DNA of 64,000 bases from Ectobacillus sp042610425 (GCF_042610425.1 NZ_JBGJZM010000001.1:310001-374000); one strand, 5' to 3'. Positions 1 through 8,271 are shown, numbered from the stretch's first letter. The notes: generated by a model not told the origin, from the letters alone. Made by a program: numbers and translations.

Positions 1-35
1 GGAACCCTAGAGAATAGTAGTTTATATGCAAGAAT

Positions 36-63
36 CCAAAGTAAGGAGAAATCCTTACTTTGG
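36..63. other. Perfect 12-bp hairpin with GAAA loop before mccA
   Basis: A perfect inverted repeat (arms 36-47 and 52-63, starting CCAAAGTAAGGA) closes on a GAAA tetraloop. It ends 17 nt before the mccA ribosome binding site at 81-86 and has no T run, so it looks like an intercistronic RNA stem or processing signal rather than a normal terminator. Its function is unknown. Confidence 0.7.
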
Positions 64-96
64 AGAGTTTGTTTGAACTGAGGAGGAATGGTCCTA

Positions 97-1020
97 ATGA
101 ACACGTTTCGCGGGGTACACGAGCTAATTGGCAATACACCGCTCGTGGAAATTACGCGGTTTTCCTTGCCGAAAGATGTACGAATATTTGCTAAGTTAGA
201 GTATTTCAATCCTGGTGGAAGTATTAAAGACCGCTTAGGGAAGCATATGATAGAAGACGCATTAGATAAAGGGCTTGTCAAGCGAGGTGGCACAATTATT
301 GAACCTACCGCTGGAAATACAGGAATAGGACTAGCACTAGCGGCTCTGCAATACGATATACATGTAATTGTATGTGTGCCGGAAAAATTTAGTATTGAAA
401 AACAAGAGCTAATGCGGGCGCTTGGAGCTACAGTTGTAAATACAGTCACTGAAGAAGGGATGACAGGTGCTATCGCAAAAGCGAAGGAACTGCTGCAAGA
501 AATTCCAAATTCGTATTGTCCGCAGCAGTTTGCTAATTATGCCAATCCCGACACGTATTTTAAAACTCTAGGACCTGAAATTTGGGCGGATCTTGATGGA
601 AAGGTAGATATATTTGTTGCTGGCGCGGGGACAGGTGGAACATTTATGGGAACAGCCACTTACCTACAGGAACAAAATCCAAATTTAAAAAGTGTGATTG
701 TAGAACCAGTAGGGTCTATCTTAAACGGTGGACAGTCTGGGCCACATGAGACGGAAGGGATTGGAATGGAGTTTCTGCCGCCATTTATGAATACGAATTA
801 TTTTCATAGCATTCATACGGTCTCGGATCGCGATGCTTTTCATCGCGTAAAAGAGCTTGCAAAACTTGAAGGCCTCTTAGTAGGTAGTTCATCTGGATCT
901 GCCTTTCATGCTAGTTTATTAGAAGCAGAAAATGCCAAACCAGGAACAAACATCGTAACCGTTTTTCCAGATGGTAGTGAACGATACCTAAGTAAAGACA
1001 TATACAAAGGATGGGACTAA
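97..1020 (+). CDS. mccA: O-acetylserine-dependent cystathionine beta-synthase MccA
   Basis: PLP enzyme of the CysK/CBS fold that joins O-acetylserine and homocysteine into cystathionine, the first step of reverse transsulfuration from methionine to cysteine. Visible marks are GGSIKDR with the PLP lysine at residue 44, the substrate loop TAGNTGIG at 71-78 and a GAGTGG phosphate-binding loop near residue 177. The start at 97 is chosen because AGGAGG at 81-86 is 10 nt upstream; the ATG at 88 sits almost on the ribosome binding site. At 307 residues it has the usual length and no CBS regulatory domain. It lies 1 nt upstream of mccB in one operon, which in related bacilli starts with yrrT and mtnN, off the left edge here. 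Confidence 0.95.
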   Translation: MNTFRGVHELIGNTPLVEITRFSLPKDVRIFAKLEYFNPGGSIKDRLGKHMIEDALDKGLVKRGGTIIEPTAGNTGIGLALAALQYDIHVIVCVPEKFSIEKQELMRALGATVVNTVTEEGMTGAIAKAKELLQEIPNSYCPQQFANYANPDTYFKTLGPEIWADLDGKVDIFVAGAGTGGTFMGTATYLQEQNPNLKSVIVEPVGSILNGGQSGPHETEGIGMEFLPPFMNTNYFHSIHTVSDRDAFHRVKELAKLEGLLVGSSSGSAFHASLLEAENAKPGTNIVTVFPDGSERYLSKDIYKGWD

Positions 1021-1021
1021 A

Positions 1022-2155
1022 ATGAGAGAAAAAACGAAGTTAATTCATGGTATTTCGATCGGAGATCCACAAACTGGCGCAGTAACCGTTCCGATTTATC
1101 AAACAAGTACGTATAAGCAAGAAGCGGTTGGTAAGCATAAAGGTTACGAATATTCTCGTACAGGCAACCCAACGCGTAGTGCACTTGAAGATATGGTAGC
1201 TGTACTCGAAAATGGTCATGCAGGCTTTGCATTCGGCTCTGGAATGGCAGCTATTACTGCCGTTATGATGCTATTTTCAAGCGGAGACCATGTCATTCTA
1301 ACGGATGATGTATACGGCGGTACATTTCGTGTTATGACGAAAGTTCTGAACCGGTTTGGATTAGATCATACTTTCGTAGATACTACAAATCTAGAAGAAG
1401 TAAAAGCAGCTATAAAGCCAAATACGAAGGCAATTTACATTGAAACACCAACTAATCCACTACTTAAAATTACAGATATTACAGAAGTATCAACAATAGC
1501 AAAGCAGAACAATCTCTTAACCATAGTCGATAATACATTTATGACGTCATATTGGCAAAATCCAATCACACTCGGTGCTGACATCGTATTGCATAGCGCA
1601 ACAAAGTATTTAGGTGGTCACAGTGATGTTGTATCTGGCGTCGTTGTTGTAAATACAGAGCAATTAGCAACTAATCTTCACTTTATCCAAAATTCTACAG
1701 GCGGTGTACTTGGTCCGCAAGATAGTTTTCTTCTTCTCCGTGGATTAAAAACTTTAGGGGTAAGAATGGAAGAACATGAAGCAAATGCTCGGAAAATTGC
1801 GAACTTCTTGACTGAACATCCAAAAGTGAAAAAAGTACATTATCCTGGTCTTACTAATCATCCACAACATGAAATGGCTAAGAAGCAAGCAAGAGGATTC
1901 GGGGCAATTATTTCATTCGATGTAGATAGTATAGATACTTTGAATCGCTTGATGAGTAATACACAATATTTTACTCTTGCAGAGAGCTTAGGAGCAGTGG
2001 AAAGTTTAATTTCTGTACCAGCAAAGATGACTCATGCTTCCATTCCAGCGGATCGTCGTGCGGAGCTTGGAATTACCGATACACTTATTCGTATTTCGGT
2101 TGGTATTGAAGATGTCGAGGATTTAATCGAGGACTTAACGCAAGCTTTAGCATAA
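1022..2155 (+). CDS. mccB: Cystathionine gamma-lyase / homocysteine gamma-lyase MccB
   Basis: Trans-sulfuration PLP enzyme that splits cystathionine to cysteine, 2-oxobutyrate and ammonia, completing the pathway begun by MccA; the B. subtilis enzyme also releases hydrogen sulfide from homocysteine. The YSRTGNPT signature lies at 44-51, SGMAA at 73-77 and the PLP lysine is K195 in SATKYLGGHSD. At 377 residues it is full length. It starts 1 nt after the mccA stop, with AAAGGA about 10 nt upstream, so it is co-transcribed. MetI/MetC-type lyases share the fold, but the pairing with mccA supports this call. Confidence 0.95.
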   Translation: MREKTKLIHGISIGDPQTGAVTVPIYQTSTYKQEAVGKHKGYEYSRTGNPTRSALEDMVAVLENGHAGFAFGSGMAAITAVMMLFSSGDHVILTDDVYGGTFRVMTKVLNRFGLDHTFVDTTNLEEVKAAIKPNTKAIYIETPTNPLLKITDITEVSTIAKQNNLLTIVDNTFMTSYWQNPITLGADIVLHSATKYLGGHSDVVSGVVVVNTEQLATNLHFIQNSTGGVLGPQDSFLLLRGLKTLGVRMEEHEANARKIANFLTEHPKVKKVHYPGLTNHPQHEMAKKQARGFGAIISFDVDSIDTLNRLMSNTQYFTLAESLGAVESLISVPAKMTHASIPADRRAELGITDTLIRISVGIEDVEDLIEDLTQALA

Positions 2156-2160
2156 TAAAG

Positions 2161-2216
2161 ATAGCCTCTAGTAACGTAATCGACATAGGCGTAAAAGAGG
2201 CTATTTCCTTTTTTGG
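2161..2216 (+). terminator. Rho-independent terminator after mccB
   Basis: ATAGCCTCT (2161-2169) pairs with AGAGGCTAT (2196-2204) and is followed by a T-rich run. It separates mccAB from yrhC at least partly. Confidence 0.75.
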
Positions 2217-2300
2217 GAAATCATTTCCACTTTGGATACATTTACTTGACTATTAGATTACTAGAATATGTTACTGTAAGTAGTATGGAGAGTGATAGAA

Positions 2301-2537
2301 ATGAAGCATTTGCAACATAAAATAGCGGACTACAATCGGTTTGGACAAGTGTTACTAGCACTAAGCACAATTTTTATGTTGGGCCTTCTCATTCCAAATG
2401 GGGGAAAAACATTGTTACAGCTTATTACCATGCTAGTATCAATTGGAGTTTTTTTAAGTGGAGCGATGGTTTTCTTCTTTCAAGCTAAAAAAGTTCGTGA
2501 AAAACTGAATGATTTGCAAGAAAATCAACTGCAATAG
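2301..2537 (+). CDS. yrhC: YrhC-like small membrane protein
   Basis: A 78-residue protein with a short basic N-terminus, two hydrophobic segments (about residues 14-32 and 39-58) and a charged C-terminal tail. The YNRF...VLLA start and FFFQ end of the second helix match my memory of B. subtilis YrhC, which also follows mccB. The function is not established. The start at 2301 is preferred over the in-frame GTG at 2292 because GGAGAGTG at 2287-2294 is its natural ribosome binding site. A terminator-like hairpin after mccB and a 140-nt gap suggest some independent expression. Confidence 0.8.
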   Translation: MKHLQHKIADYNRFGQVLLALSTIFMLGLLIPNGGKTLLQLITMLVSIGVFLSGAMVFFFQAKKVREKLNDLQENQLQ

Positions 2538-2587
2538 TTTCGGTAGTAGAGAACGCAATACCTGTTTTGCTAATATAAAGTAAAAAA

Positions 2588-2632
2588 AAACTTGTCTATT
2601 CGTCAACATGCTACGAATAGACAAGTTTTTTT
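2588..2632. terminator. Bidirectional terminator between yrhC and the CopD-like gene
   Basis: A perfect 12-bp stem (CTTGTCTATTCG at 2591-2602 with its complement at 2614-2625) is flanked by an A run on the left and a T run on the right, so it can stop transcription from both converging genes. Confidence 0.9.
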
Positions 2633-3090
2633 TATTCTACATTCCCTAATTTTAGAGCAACAACAAATAATACTGAGATTACAAGAAATGCTGATACAAA
2701 AAGTCCATTTGCATATTTAGAAAGGCTAGAAGCTGTTGCAGCATCTTCTTTTCCATCTAGGTTCTTTACAGCACGTTTTCCTAAGATTGTTAAGGCAATA
2801 ATAGAGCCGAGTACAATTAAACTACCGAAATCTTGCATATAGCTTAGCCAAAGTGATCCTTTTCCTTCCACTTCGGAAGAAAAGCGCATAACAAGTCCAG
2901 TAATAAGAACGATTGTAGCACTTGGATGTGTTACCATATTAAAGAATCGAAGGATTTTCTTTAGTGATTCATTTACACCAGAACTACGAATATCCTTTTT
3001 TAATGCTAATAAAATTCCAGCAACAACTACCATAGCACCGAGCCAAACTGCTAGACCCGTGAGATGTAAAAAGAGAAATAACTTGAACAA
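2632..3090 (-). CDS. Four-helix CopD-like membrane protein
   Basis: A 152-residue integral membrane protein with four hydrophobic segments and a loop after helix 3 containing KRAVKNLDGKEDAA. H9 in the first helix (FLHLTGLAVWLG) and H55 (THPSATIVLITG) sit at membrane edges, as in CopD/DUF2269-type proteins that may bind heme or metal. The start is TTG at 3088-3090, supported by AGGGGG (complement of 3099-3105) about 10 nt upstream; no better start is in frame. It shares a terminator with yrhC and appears monocistronic. The family assignment rests on the helix pattern and histidines only, and the true role is unknown. Confidence 0.65.
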   Translation of the reverse strand: MFKLFLFLHLTGLAVWLGAMVVVAGILLALKKDIRSSGVNESLKKILRFFNMVTHPSATIVLITGLVMRFSSEVEGKGSLWLSYMQDFGSLIVLGSIIALTILGKRAVKNLDGKEDAATASSLSKYANGLFVSAFLVISVLFVVALKLGNVE

Positions 3091-3375
3091 AATTAGATGC
3101 CCCCTAGTTTCATTTGTTTAAAAATATTTTAAATTTTCTCAAAAAGTACTTCTTCTCAAGAAAACTAAAATGGTATCTATGAATCATTCTAACACGGCTA
3201 TGTTGTAAATGCTCATCTGAGCTTGTGTTCGAATTGTATTCATAGAAATCTACATTGTTACAGCTCCTTATTCTATTTACTATCTTCACCGTGTAATGAT
3301 AGTATTACTATTACCATACAGTAAGAATTTATCAGTAGTCAATTAATGACTATTATAGTGTTGAGTAAAGAAGAG

Positions 3376-3405
3376 TTGACTTTATTCTTGCGGATTTTTT
3401 AAAAT
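3376..3405 (+). promoter_or_regulatory. Candidate sigma-A promoter of the PadR gene
   Basis: TTGACT at 3376-3381 and TAAAAT at 3400-3405 are spaced by 18 nt, 32 nt before the start codon. The rest of the 347-nt gap from 3091 is AT-rich with no open frame that I can support. Confidence 0.55.
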
Positions 3406-3437
3406 GAAAAGAATGGAACTAGAAGGAGTTTTGAATT

Positions 3438-3953
3438 ATGGAAGAGCGCGCACTTATATTATTAGGAATATTAATGGCACAAAGTCAGCATGGCTATCAA
3501 ATAAATGAGTTTATAGAGAAAAATTTAAGTAATATGACAGATATGAAAAAGGCGACAGCTTACAATATGCTTGAAAAATTAAGTGCTTTAGGACATATTG
3601 ATGTTCATATCGAGCAAGAAGGAAATCGCCCGCCAAGAAAAGTATATAGTGTGAATGAAGAGGGCACACAGTACTTTTTGGAGTTACTACGTAGAAATTT
3701 AGAAAGCGTGGGAAAGAAAAACGATCCTATTGATATTGGTCTTATGTTTCTCGACTATCTTCCGTTAGAAGAAGCAATTGTTTGCTTAGAAACCCGGCTT
3801 AGTAAGCTTTACAAGCGTATCTCCTATCAAGAGCAAGTTCCGAGTCATGGAAGCGGGAGCGGGGTTGATTTAGCTATTGAACGAAATCTTGTTATGTTGC
3901 GAGCGGAGTGTGAATGGCTTGCAAGTGTCATTAGCCGCTTACAAAATAAATAA
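3438..3953 (+). CDS. PadR-family transcriptional regulator
   Basis: A 171-residue protein with an N-terminal winged-helix domain typical of PadR (ILLGILMAQSQHGYQINEFI, then KATAYNMLEKLSALGHI as recognition helix and the wing RPPRKVYSV) and a C-terminal helical dimerisation region with few conserved residues, as in the short PadR/Vir class. AGAAGGAG sits upstream of the ATG. It is flanked by terminators and forms a single-gene unit. No divergent transporter target is adjacent, so its target is unknown. A glycine-serine stretch near residue 138 looks like a flexible linker. Confidence 0.85.
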   Translation: MEERALILLGILMAQSQHGYQINEFIEKNLSNMTDMKKATAYNMLEKLSALGHIDVHIEQEGNRPPRKVYSVNEEGTQYFLELLRRNLESVGKKNDPIDIGLMFLDYLPLEEAIVCLETRLSKLYKRISYQEQVPSHGSGSGVDLAIERNLVMLRAECEWLASVISRLQNK

Positions 3954-3968
3954 GAAAGGATTGTAAGG

Positions 3969-4020
3969 AGAGTGTCAAATAGATGTACATATGAGAATAT
4001 ATCTTGACACTCCATTTTTC
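3969..4020 (+). terminator. Terminator after the PadR gene
   Basis: GGAGTGTCAA (3969-3978) pairs with TTGACACTCC (4004-4013) and is followed by ATTTTTC. The 25-nt loop is long but the stem is perfect. Confidence 0.6.
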
Positions 4021-4080
4021 TAAAAAATATAATAACTAGTGTAAGGTAGTTTTTTACGTAGTAATTGCACTGGATTCTAG

Positions 4081-4107
4081 AAGATGTAACTTTTAAAGTT
4101 ACATCTT
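4081..4107. promoter_or_regulatory. 27-nt perfect palindrome upstream of bdbD
   Basis: AAGATGTAACTTT and its exact complement flank one central T. It ends 27 nt before the bdbD start. It could be an operator or a transcribed stem; no T run follows directly, so a terminator is less likely. Confidence 0.6.
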
Positions 4108-4134
4108 GAAATAGAAAATATATGGGGTGAATAC

Positions 4135-4830
4135 ATGGCGAGTAAGAAGAAAAAAGGCAAGATACAAACTTCTTCAAGATGGGTATTTTGGGCAGTGGGT
4201 ATAGTAATTGTTGCCGTGATAGCCGGTTTAATTATTTTAGGGAATGCTTCTACATCTAAAAAAGAAGCAACAATTGACTATAGCGGACAACCATACATAG
4301 GGAAAGATACAGCACCGGTCCAAATTGTTGAATTTGGAGATTATAAATGTCCTGTATGTAAAAGTTTTAATGAAACCTTTGTTCCGCAAATGACGAAGGA
4401 TTTTGTAGATACAGGGAAAGCAAAGATTTATTTTATGAACTATGCCTTTATTAACGTAGATTCTACACGTTCGGCTTTGTTCTCAGAAACAGTGTATGGG
4501 GAATTGGGAAATTCTGCATTCTGGAAATTCCATGATCTACTTTATAAGAAGCAACCAGAAGATCCGCAATATGAAAAAATGGATTATTTCACTGAAAGCT
4601 TTTTAACAGATACATTAAAAGAAATTGCTAGCAGTGACGATGTAAATAAAGTCGTACAAGCCTTTAGTCAGAAAAAGGAACAAGCTGCCCTAGATAAGGA
4701 TATGTCCTATGTAAGCAAGCTACAAATAAATGGAACACCGACGCTTTTCATTAATGGTAAAAAGTTTGAGGGTCAATCGTATGATGATCTGAAAAAAATG
4801 GTTGATGATGCAGCGAAGGGGAGCAAATAA
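4135..4830 (+). CDS. bdbD: Membrane-anchored thiol-disulfide oxidoreductase BdbD
   Basis: DsbA-like extracytoplasmic thioredoxin-fold oxidase that introduces disulfide bonds into exported proteins and is needed in Bacillus for the ComGC pseudopilin and other competence proteins. A lysine-rich start is followed by one membrane anchor (about residues 16-36); the catalytic CPVC motif is C72-C75, and the cis-proline loop NGTPTLFING lies near residue 203. The insertion between them is helical. The 231-residue length fits the family. It overlaps bdbC in a TAATG junction, so the oxidase and its membrane re-oxidase are translationally coupled. Confidence 0.93.
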   Translation: MASKKKKGKIQTSSRWVFWAVGIVIVAVIAGLIILGNASTSKKEATIDYSGQPYIGKDTAPVQIVEFGDYKCPVCKSFNETFVPQMTKDFVDTGKAKIYFMNYAFINVDSTRSALFSETVYGELGNSAFWKFHDLLYKKQPEDPQYEKMDYFTESFLTDTLKEIASSDDVNKVVQAFSQKKEQAALDKDMSYVSKLQINGTPTLFINGKKFEGQSYDDLKKMVDDAAKGSK

Positions 4831-5246
4831 TGAATAAATCTTTTGTGCTTTCATGGCTTTCTGCAATAATAGCGATGCTAGGAAGTCTATTCTTTAGTGA
4901 GGTATTGCATTACGTGCCCTGTACATTATGCTGGTACCAACGCATTCTTATGTATCCTCTCGTTCTTTTAATTGGCATTGCCTTGTATCATAATGAGTCT
5001 TCAATCTATAAGTATGTTCTTCCCATGTCCATACTTGGTATGTTGTTATCTGGCTATCATTATGCAGAGCAACATATCTCAGCGCTTCAACAATTTCAAA
5101 CCTGTTCAAGTGGTGTTCCTTGTACAGGAAAATATGTTGATTGGTTTGGATTTATTACGATCCCGCTACTAGCTTTTGTTGCCTTTACAGTCATAACAGT
5201 ATGTATGTTTTTTGTTAGGAAGCAAGCTTTAGCTGAGGAAGAATGA
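4830..5246 (+). CDS. bdbC: Disulfide-bond re-oxidase BdbC (DsbB family)
   Basis: Polytopic quinone reductase that re-oxidises BdbD. It has four membrane helices and two extracytoplasmic cysteine pairs: CTLC at C31-C34, followed by WYQRI as in DsbB proteins, and C92/C98 in the second loop. At 138 residues it matches BdbC. The start overlaps the bdbD stop (TAATG at 4828-4832), showing strict pairing. The transcript ends in the hairpin at 5283-5318. Confidence 0.93.
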   Translation: MNKSFVLSWLSAIIAMLGSLFFSEVLHYVPCTLCWYQRILMYPLVLLIGIALYHNESSIYKYVLPMSILGMLLSGYHYAEQHISALQQFQTCSSGVPCTGKYVDWFGFITIPLLAFVAFTVITVCMFFVRKQALAEEE

Positions 5247-5282
5247 AATTGATTGTGGAAAAATGAAATCGCTTCGTAAAAG

Positions 5283-5318
5283 GAATGAGTAGCTTGTGGA
5301 AGCTGCTCATTCTTTTTT
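5283..5318. terminator. Terminator shared by bdbC and the convergent deacetylase
   Basis: GAATGAGTAGCTT pairs with AAGCTGCTCATTC (one G-T pair) over a GTGG loop, then a T run. The stop codon of the opposite-strand deacetylase (5307-5309) lies inside the stem. Confidence 0.8.
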
Positions 5319-6032
5319 GTATGCTAACAGCTCGGATACTGTTACAAAGTCGTATCCTTTCTGTAAGAGTGCAGGTAGAATAATTTTCAGCGCACGAATC
5401 GTTTGAGATTTATTGTATATCCCGTCGTGCATCAGTACAATATCCCCATTTCGAGCATGCTTTAAAACATGATTTGCGATTGCATATACTCCCGGAGATG
5501 ACCAGTCCCTCGTATCTTGATGCCAAGACCATAGTATGGTTTTATATCCTTCTTCTTTTGTTAAAGTAAGTAATTCTTCACTCATATACCCCCCTGGAGG
5601 TCGAAAGAACCGCGGTGTATTTGGTTGCCATTTATCGATATACCTTTCCGTTTCTATAATTTCCTGTTTCATTTGTTCAATAGATGCTTTATTTGAATAC
5701 CTATGTGTCATTGTATGGTTTCCAATTTCGTGACCTTCTGCTACGATTCGTTGCATAATTGCTGGATTTTCTTGCATACGATTGCCTACGACAAAAAAAG
5801 TAGCTTGTACATGGTACTGTTTTAAAATATCTAATATTTCAGGAGTGAAAATTGGATTAGGCCCATCGTCAAATGTAAGGGCCATTACTTTATGAGATGT
5901 AGGTACTTCCCACACAATATCGCCTTGTGCTTCTACTTTTTCACGTTTGATTTTTTTGGCTTCAACATGTAGAGGAGTCAACATGAAACAAATGATGAGT
6001 GCTGACAAAAGATAGATACGAATCGCAATCAC
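5307..6032 (-). CDS. Secreted polysaccharide deacetylase (NodB domain)
   Basis: A zinc-dependent deacetylase of carbohydrate esterase family 4, probably acting on peptidoglycan or another wall glycan. A hydrophobic signal segment ends near residue 25 (LHVEA). The NodB motifs are complete: TFDDGPN at 53-59, HEIGNHTMTH with H106 and H110 as zinc ligands, RPPGG at 144-148, and LMHDG with H202 at 200-204. The start is uncertain: the GTG at 6030-6032 overlaps the AGAGGTG that looks like its own ribosome binding site, and no ATG is in frame before the signal peptide, so the annotated start may be off by a few codons. It lies alone between two convergent terminators. Confidence 0.88.
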   Translation of the reverse strand: MIAIRIYLLSALIICFMLTPLHVEAKKIKREKVEAQGDIVWEVPTSHKVMALTFDDGPNPIFTPEILDILKQYHVQATFFVVGNRMQENPAIMQRIVAEGHEIGNHTMTHRYSNKASIEQMKQEIIETERYIDKWQPNTPRFFRPPGGYMSEELLTLTKEEGYKTILWSWHQDTRDWSSPGVYAIANHVLKHARNGDIVLMHDGIYNKSQTIRALKIILPALLQKGYDFVTVSELLAYKKE

Positions 6033-6061
6033 CTCTTTTCCTACACTTAATATTTGAGGAA

Positions 6062-6096
6062 AAGAAAAAAATATACCGTTAGATAAAAAAACGGTA
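6062..6096 (-). terminator. Terminator of the mneS transcript
   Basis: On the minus strand TACCGTT pairs with AACGGTA (6090-6096 with 6074-6080), followed by a T run (A run at 6062-6073 on the plus strand). Confidence 0.65.
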
Positions 6097-6120
6097 ATAG
6101 AGGTTCCACTTTTTGTCTGA

Positions 6121-6990
6121 TTAATCTAGAGGCTCAACATGTACGTTTGCTAAGTAAATATCGTGTTTAGTAACAAGAATTTTTTCTACGTCAGAGGAAA
6201 TGTCATGACTAATACGCACATCAATGCTTGCATCCACTAGTATAATGACGTCTACAATTGCATTACTGCCATAGCTTCTGGCTTTAATGGCTTTGACCTT
6301 CTCTACACCAGGTACTTGTGCAATGGTACCCTTATAGGCTGTTAGTTCCTCTTCGTCAAATCCATCTGTCAATTGATGAGTAGTTTCTCTAAAAATATCC
6401 CAAGCTGTTTTACAAATGAGCAGTCCAACAATAATAGCTGTCACCGAGTCCAGCCAGGGTAAGCCAAACTGTGATCCAACGATACCGACAGTCGTTCCAA
6501 CACTCACCCACGCATCTGATAAATTGTCTTTGGCTGCTGCCATTACTGAATGACTTTTAATTTTTCCTGCAAGTTTATGATTGAAACGATATACGAAAAA
6601 CATTATGATTGCACAAAACATAGCTGTGTACGCAGATGTCCAATCTGGATAGGTTGTGTCCCCTTTAAGCATTGAGAGAATGGCTTGATAGAGTACTTGT
6701 AAGCCTACGGACATCATAATGAAGGAAGCGACCATGGATGCAACCGTTTCGGCGCGCAAATGACCATAGGGATGATCATGGTCCGGCGGCTTTTGTGATA
6801 CACGCAAACCAATGAAAACGGCGATAGATGCAATAATATCTGTTGTATTATTGTAACCATCTGCTTGTAATGCTTCTGAATGGGCAGTATAACCTATAAA
6901 TAATTTTAAAATAGATAATAGAATGTATACGATGATACTAAGAATGGCACCGCGTTCCCCCATTCTAAGCTCCTTATAGCGTTGATCCAA
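6121..6990 (-). CDS. mneS: Manganese-exporting cation diffusion facilitator, MneS type
   Basis: Six-helix metal/proton antiporter of the CDF family with a cytoplasmic C-terminal dimer domain. The intramembrane site reads N47xxxD51 in helix 2 (GYNNTTD) and D155xxxD159 in helix 5 (DNLSD); this ND-DD pattern marks manganese CDFs. The NNTTDIIAS and SQKPPD stretches and the HPYGH loop agree with B. subtilis MneS (YeaB) as I remember it. The TTG at 6990 is chosen because GGAGGG lies 7 nt upstream and the protein then has 289 residues, like MneS; upstream GTG at 7041 has no ribosome binding site. A promoter and a MntR-box-like sequence lie at 7126-7155. Confidence 0.88.
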   Translation of the reverse strand: MDQRYKELRMGERGAILSIIVYILLSILKLFIGYTAHSEALQADGYNNTTDIIASIAVFIGLRVSQKPPDHDHPYGHLRAETVASMVASFIMMSVGLQVLYQAILSMLKGDTTYPDWTSAYTAMFCAIIMFFVYRFNHKLAGKIKSHSVMAAAKDNLSDAWVSVGTTVGIVGSQFGLPWLDSVTAIIVGLLICKTAWDIFRETTHQLTDGFDEEELTAYKGTIAQVPGVEKVKAIKARSYGSNAIVDVIILVDASIDVRISHDISSDVEKILVTKHDIYLANVHVEPLD

Positions 6991-7125
6991 TTTCTTTCCC
7001 TCCAAATTTCTATCTCGATATGTAGTGGAAAACATATCCACTTATAAATTTGCTTTTTACAATCCTATCAAACGAAATACATGTGGGTCTAGAGAAATCT
7101 TTTTAGAAAAAAACAGGAAAGTAAG

Positions 7126-7155
7126 CGTATACAAAAAATGTTTTACGAAGGCAAA
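7126..7155 (-). promoter_or_regulatory. Candidate mneS promoter with MntR-like box
   Basis: On the minus strand TTGCCT (7149-7154) and TATACG (7126-7131) are separated by 17 nt. The -35 overlaps TTTGCCTT-CGTA-AAAC (7140-7155), which agrees at 12 of 16 positions with the MntR consensus I recall (TTTGCCTTAAGGAAAC). Manganese control of an MneS gene would be expected. This is a by-eye match. Confidence 0.45.
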
Positions 7156-7320
7156 AGAATAAGTTTCATTTAGTCAAAAATGTTACCATATCGCTACTTA
7201 TGTATAGATAATCAACTTTGTTTGCATAGACTCACATGGCCTATATTTGGTAAGCTAATAAAAGTATAAAAAATTCGTACCATTTTTACCCGGGAAGAAA
7301 ATAGAGAGGAGTCTTGGTGT

Positions 7321-8223
7321 ATGATACAATCACGTACATCACCTTTACTAGCAGCATGGATTAGTGTCTTTAGTAATGTTTTATTAACAATTTTAAAATT
7401 AATCGTGGGAATTGTGTTCAGGAGTCAGGTTCTCATTGCAGATGGTGTCCATAGTGCAGCAGATGTTGCTGCATCTGTCGCTTCACTAGGATCCATGAAA
7501 ATTGCAATTCAACCAGCTGACGAAGATCATCCTTACGGTCACGGGAAAGCAGAAGTTATTTCATCTGCTATTGTCGCCATCATATTAGCACTTGCTGCTG
7601 TATTTATAGCTTATGAGTCCGTTTCATCTTTATTTGAGCCTGCCGCTAAGCCACATATAATTGCTTTACTTGCTGCAATTGTGTCGCTAGTTTGGAAAGA
7701 AATTCTATACATATATGTATACCGAGTTGGAAAAAGGGTAAATAGCAAAGGATTGTTAGCTACTGCTTATGATCATCTTGCTGATGTATACGCATCCCTT
7801 GCAGCTACAATTGGGATTGGAATTGCCTTGTTAAATAATATTATTCCCATTCCTTATGGTGCTTACGGGGATCCGATTGCTGGAAGTATCGTTTCTATCT
7901 TTGTACTTCGTCTTGCTGTACAGATGGGAAAAGAATCAATCGATACGTTAATGGAGGGGAGTTTGACACTTGAAAAACAACAATCCTATCGTAAACTTAT
8001 CGAAGAAAATCCAAACGTGAAACGAATTGATCGTCTTAGAGCAAGAGAACTAGGCTATTATGTTTTAATTGATGCAAGAGTTAGCGTGCTTGCAGAGCTT
8101 AATATCCAGCAAGGTCATGATATATGTAGAGAAATAAAAACATCAATTATGAAAGAACATCCAGAAGTAAAGGAAGTTTTAATTCATCTGAATCCGTGGT
8201 ATGAAACAAAGTCGAATAAATAG
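7321..8223 (+). CDS. Cation diffusion facilitator transporter, HD-DD type
   Basis: A second CDF metal/proton antiporter, 300 residues, six helices and a C-terminal cytoplasmic domain. The metal site is H44xxxD48 in helix 2 (HSAAD) and D151xxxD155 in helix 5 (DHLAD), so it differs from the neighbouring MneS and likely moves another divalent ion (zinc, iron or cobalt); I cannot settle which. The ADEDHPYGHGKAE loop is typical. AGAGGAG lies 9 nt before the ATG. It is divergent from mneS and ends in its own terminator. The pair may be a metal-resistance neighbourhood rather than an operon. Confidence 0.85.
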   Translation: MIQSRTSPLLAAWISVFSNVLLTILKLIVGIVFRSQVLIADGVHSAADVAASVASLGSMKIAIQPADEDHPYGHGKAEVISSAIVAIILALAAVFIAYESVSSLFEPAAKPHIIALLAAIVSLVWKEILYIYVYRVGKRVNSKGLLATAYDHLADVYASLAATIGIGIALLNNIIPIPYGAYGDPIAGSIVSIFVLRLAVQMGKESIDTLMEGSLTLEKQQSYRKLIEENPNVKRIDRLRARELGYYVLIDARVSVLAELNIQQGHDICREIKTSIMKEHPEVKEVLIHLNPWYETKSNK

Positions 8224-8228
8224 TATTC

Positions 8229-8271
8229 TATCCTTATACCCATGTATGCATGGATATAGGGATATTTTTTT
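8229..8271 (+). terminator. Terminator of the second CDF gene
   Basis: An imperfect stem (TATCC-TTATACCCATG with CATGGATATAGGGATA) over TATG is followed by seven T residues. Confidence 0.65.

Noticed and set aside
1017..1232. Minus-strand frame inside mccB and many similar frames inside other genes
   Set aside because: They lie opposite or out of frame within well-supported genes and have no ribosome binding sites.
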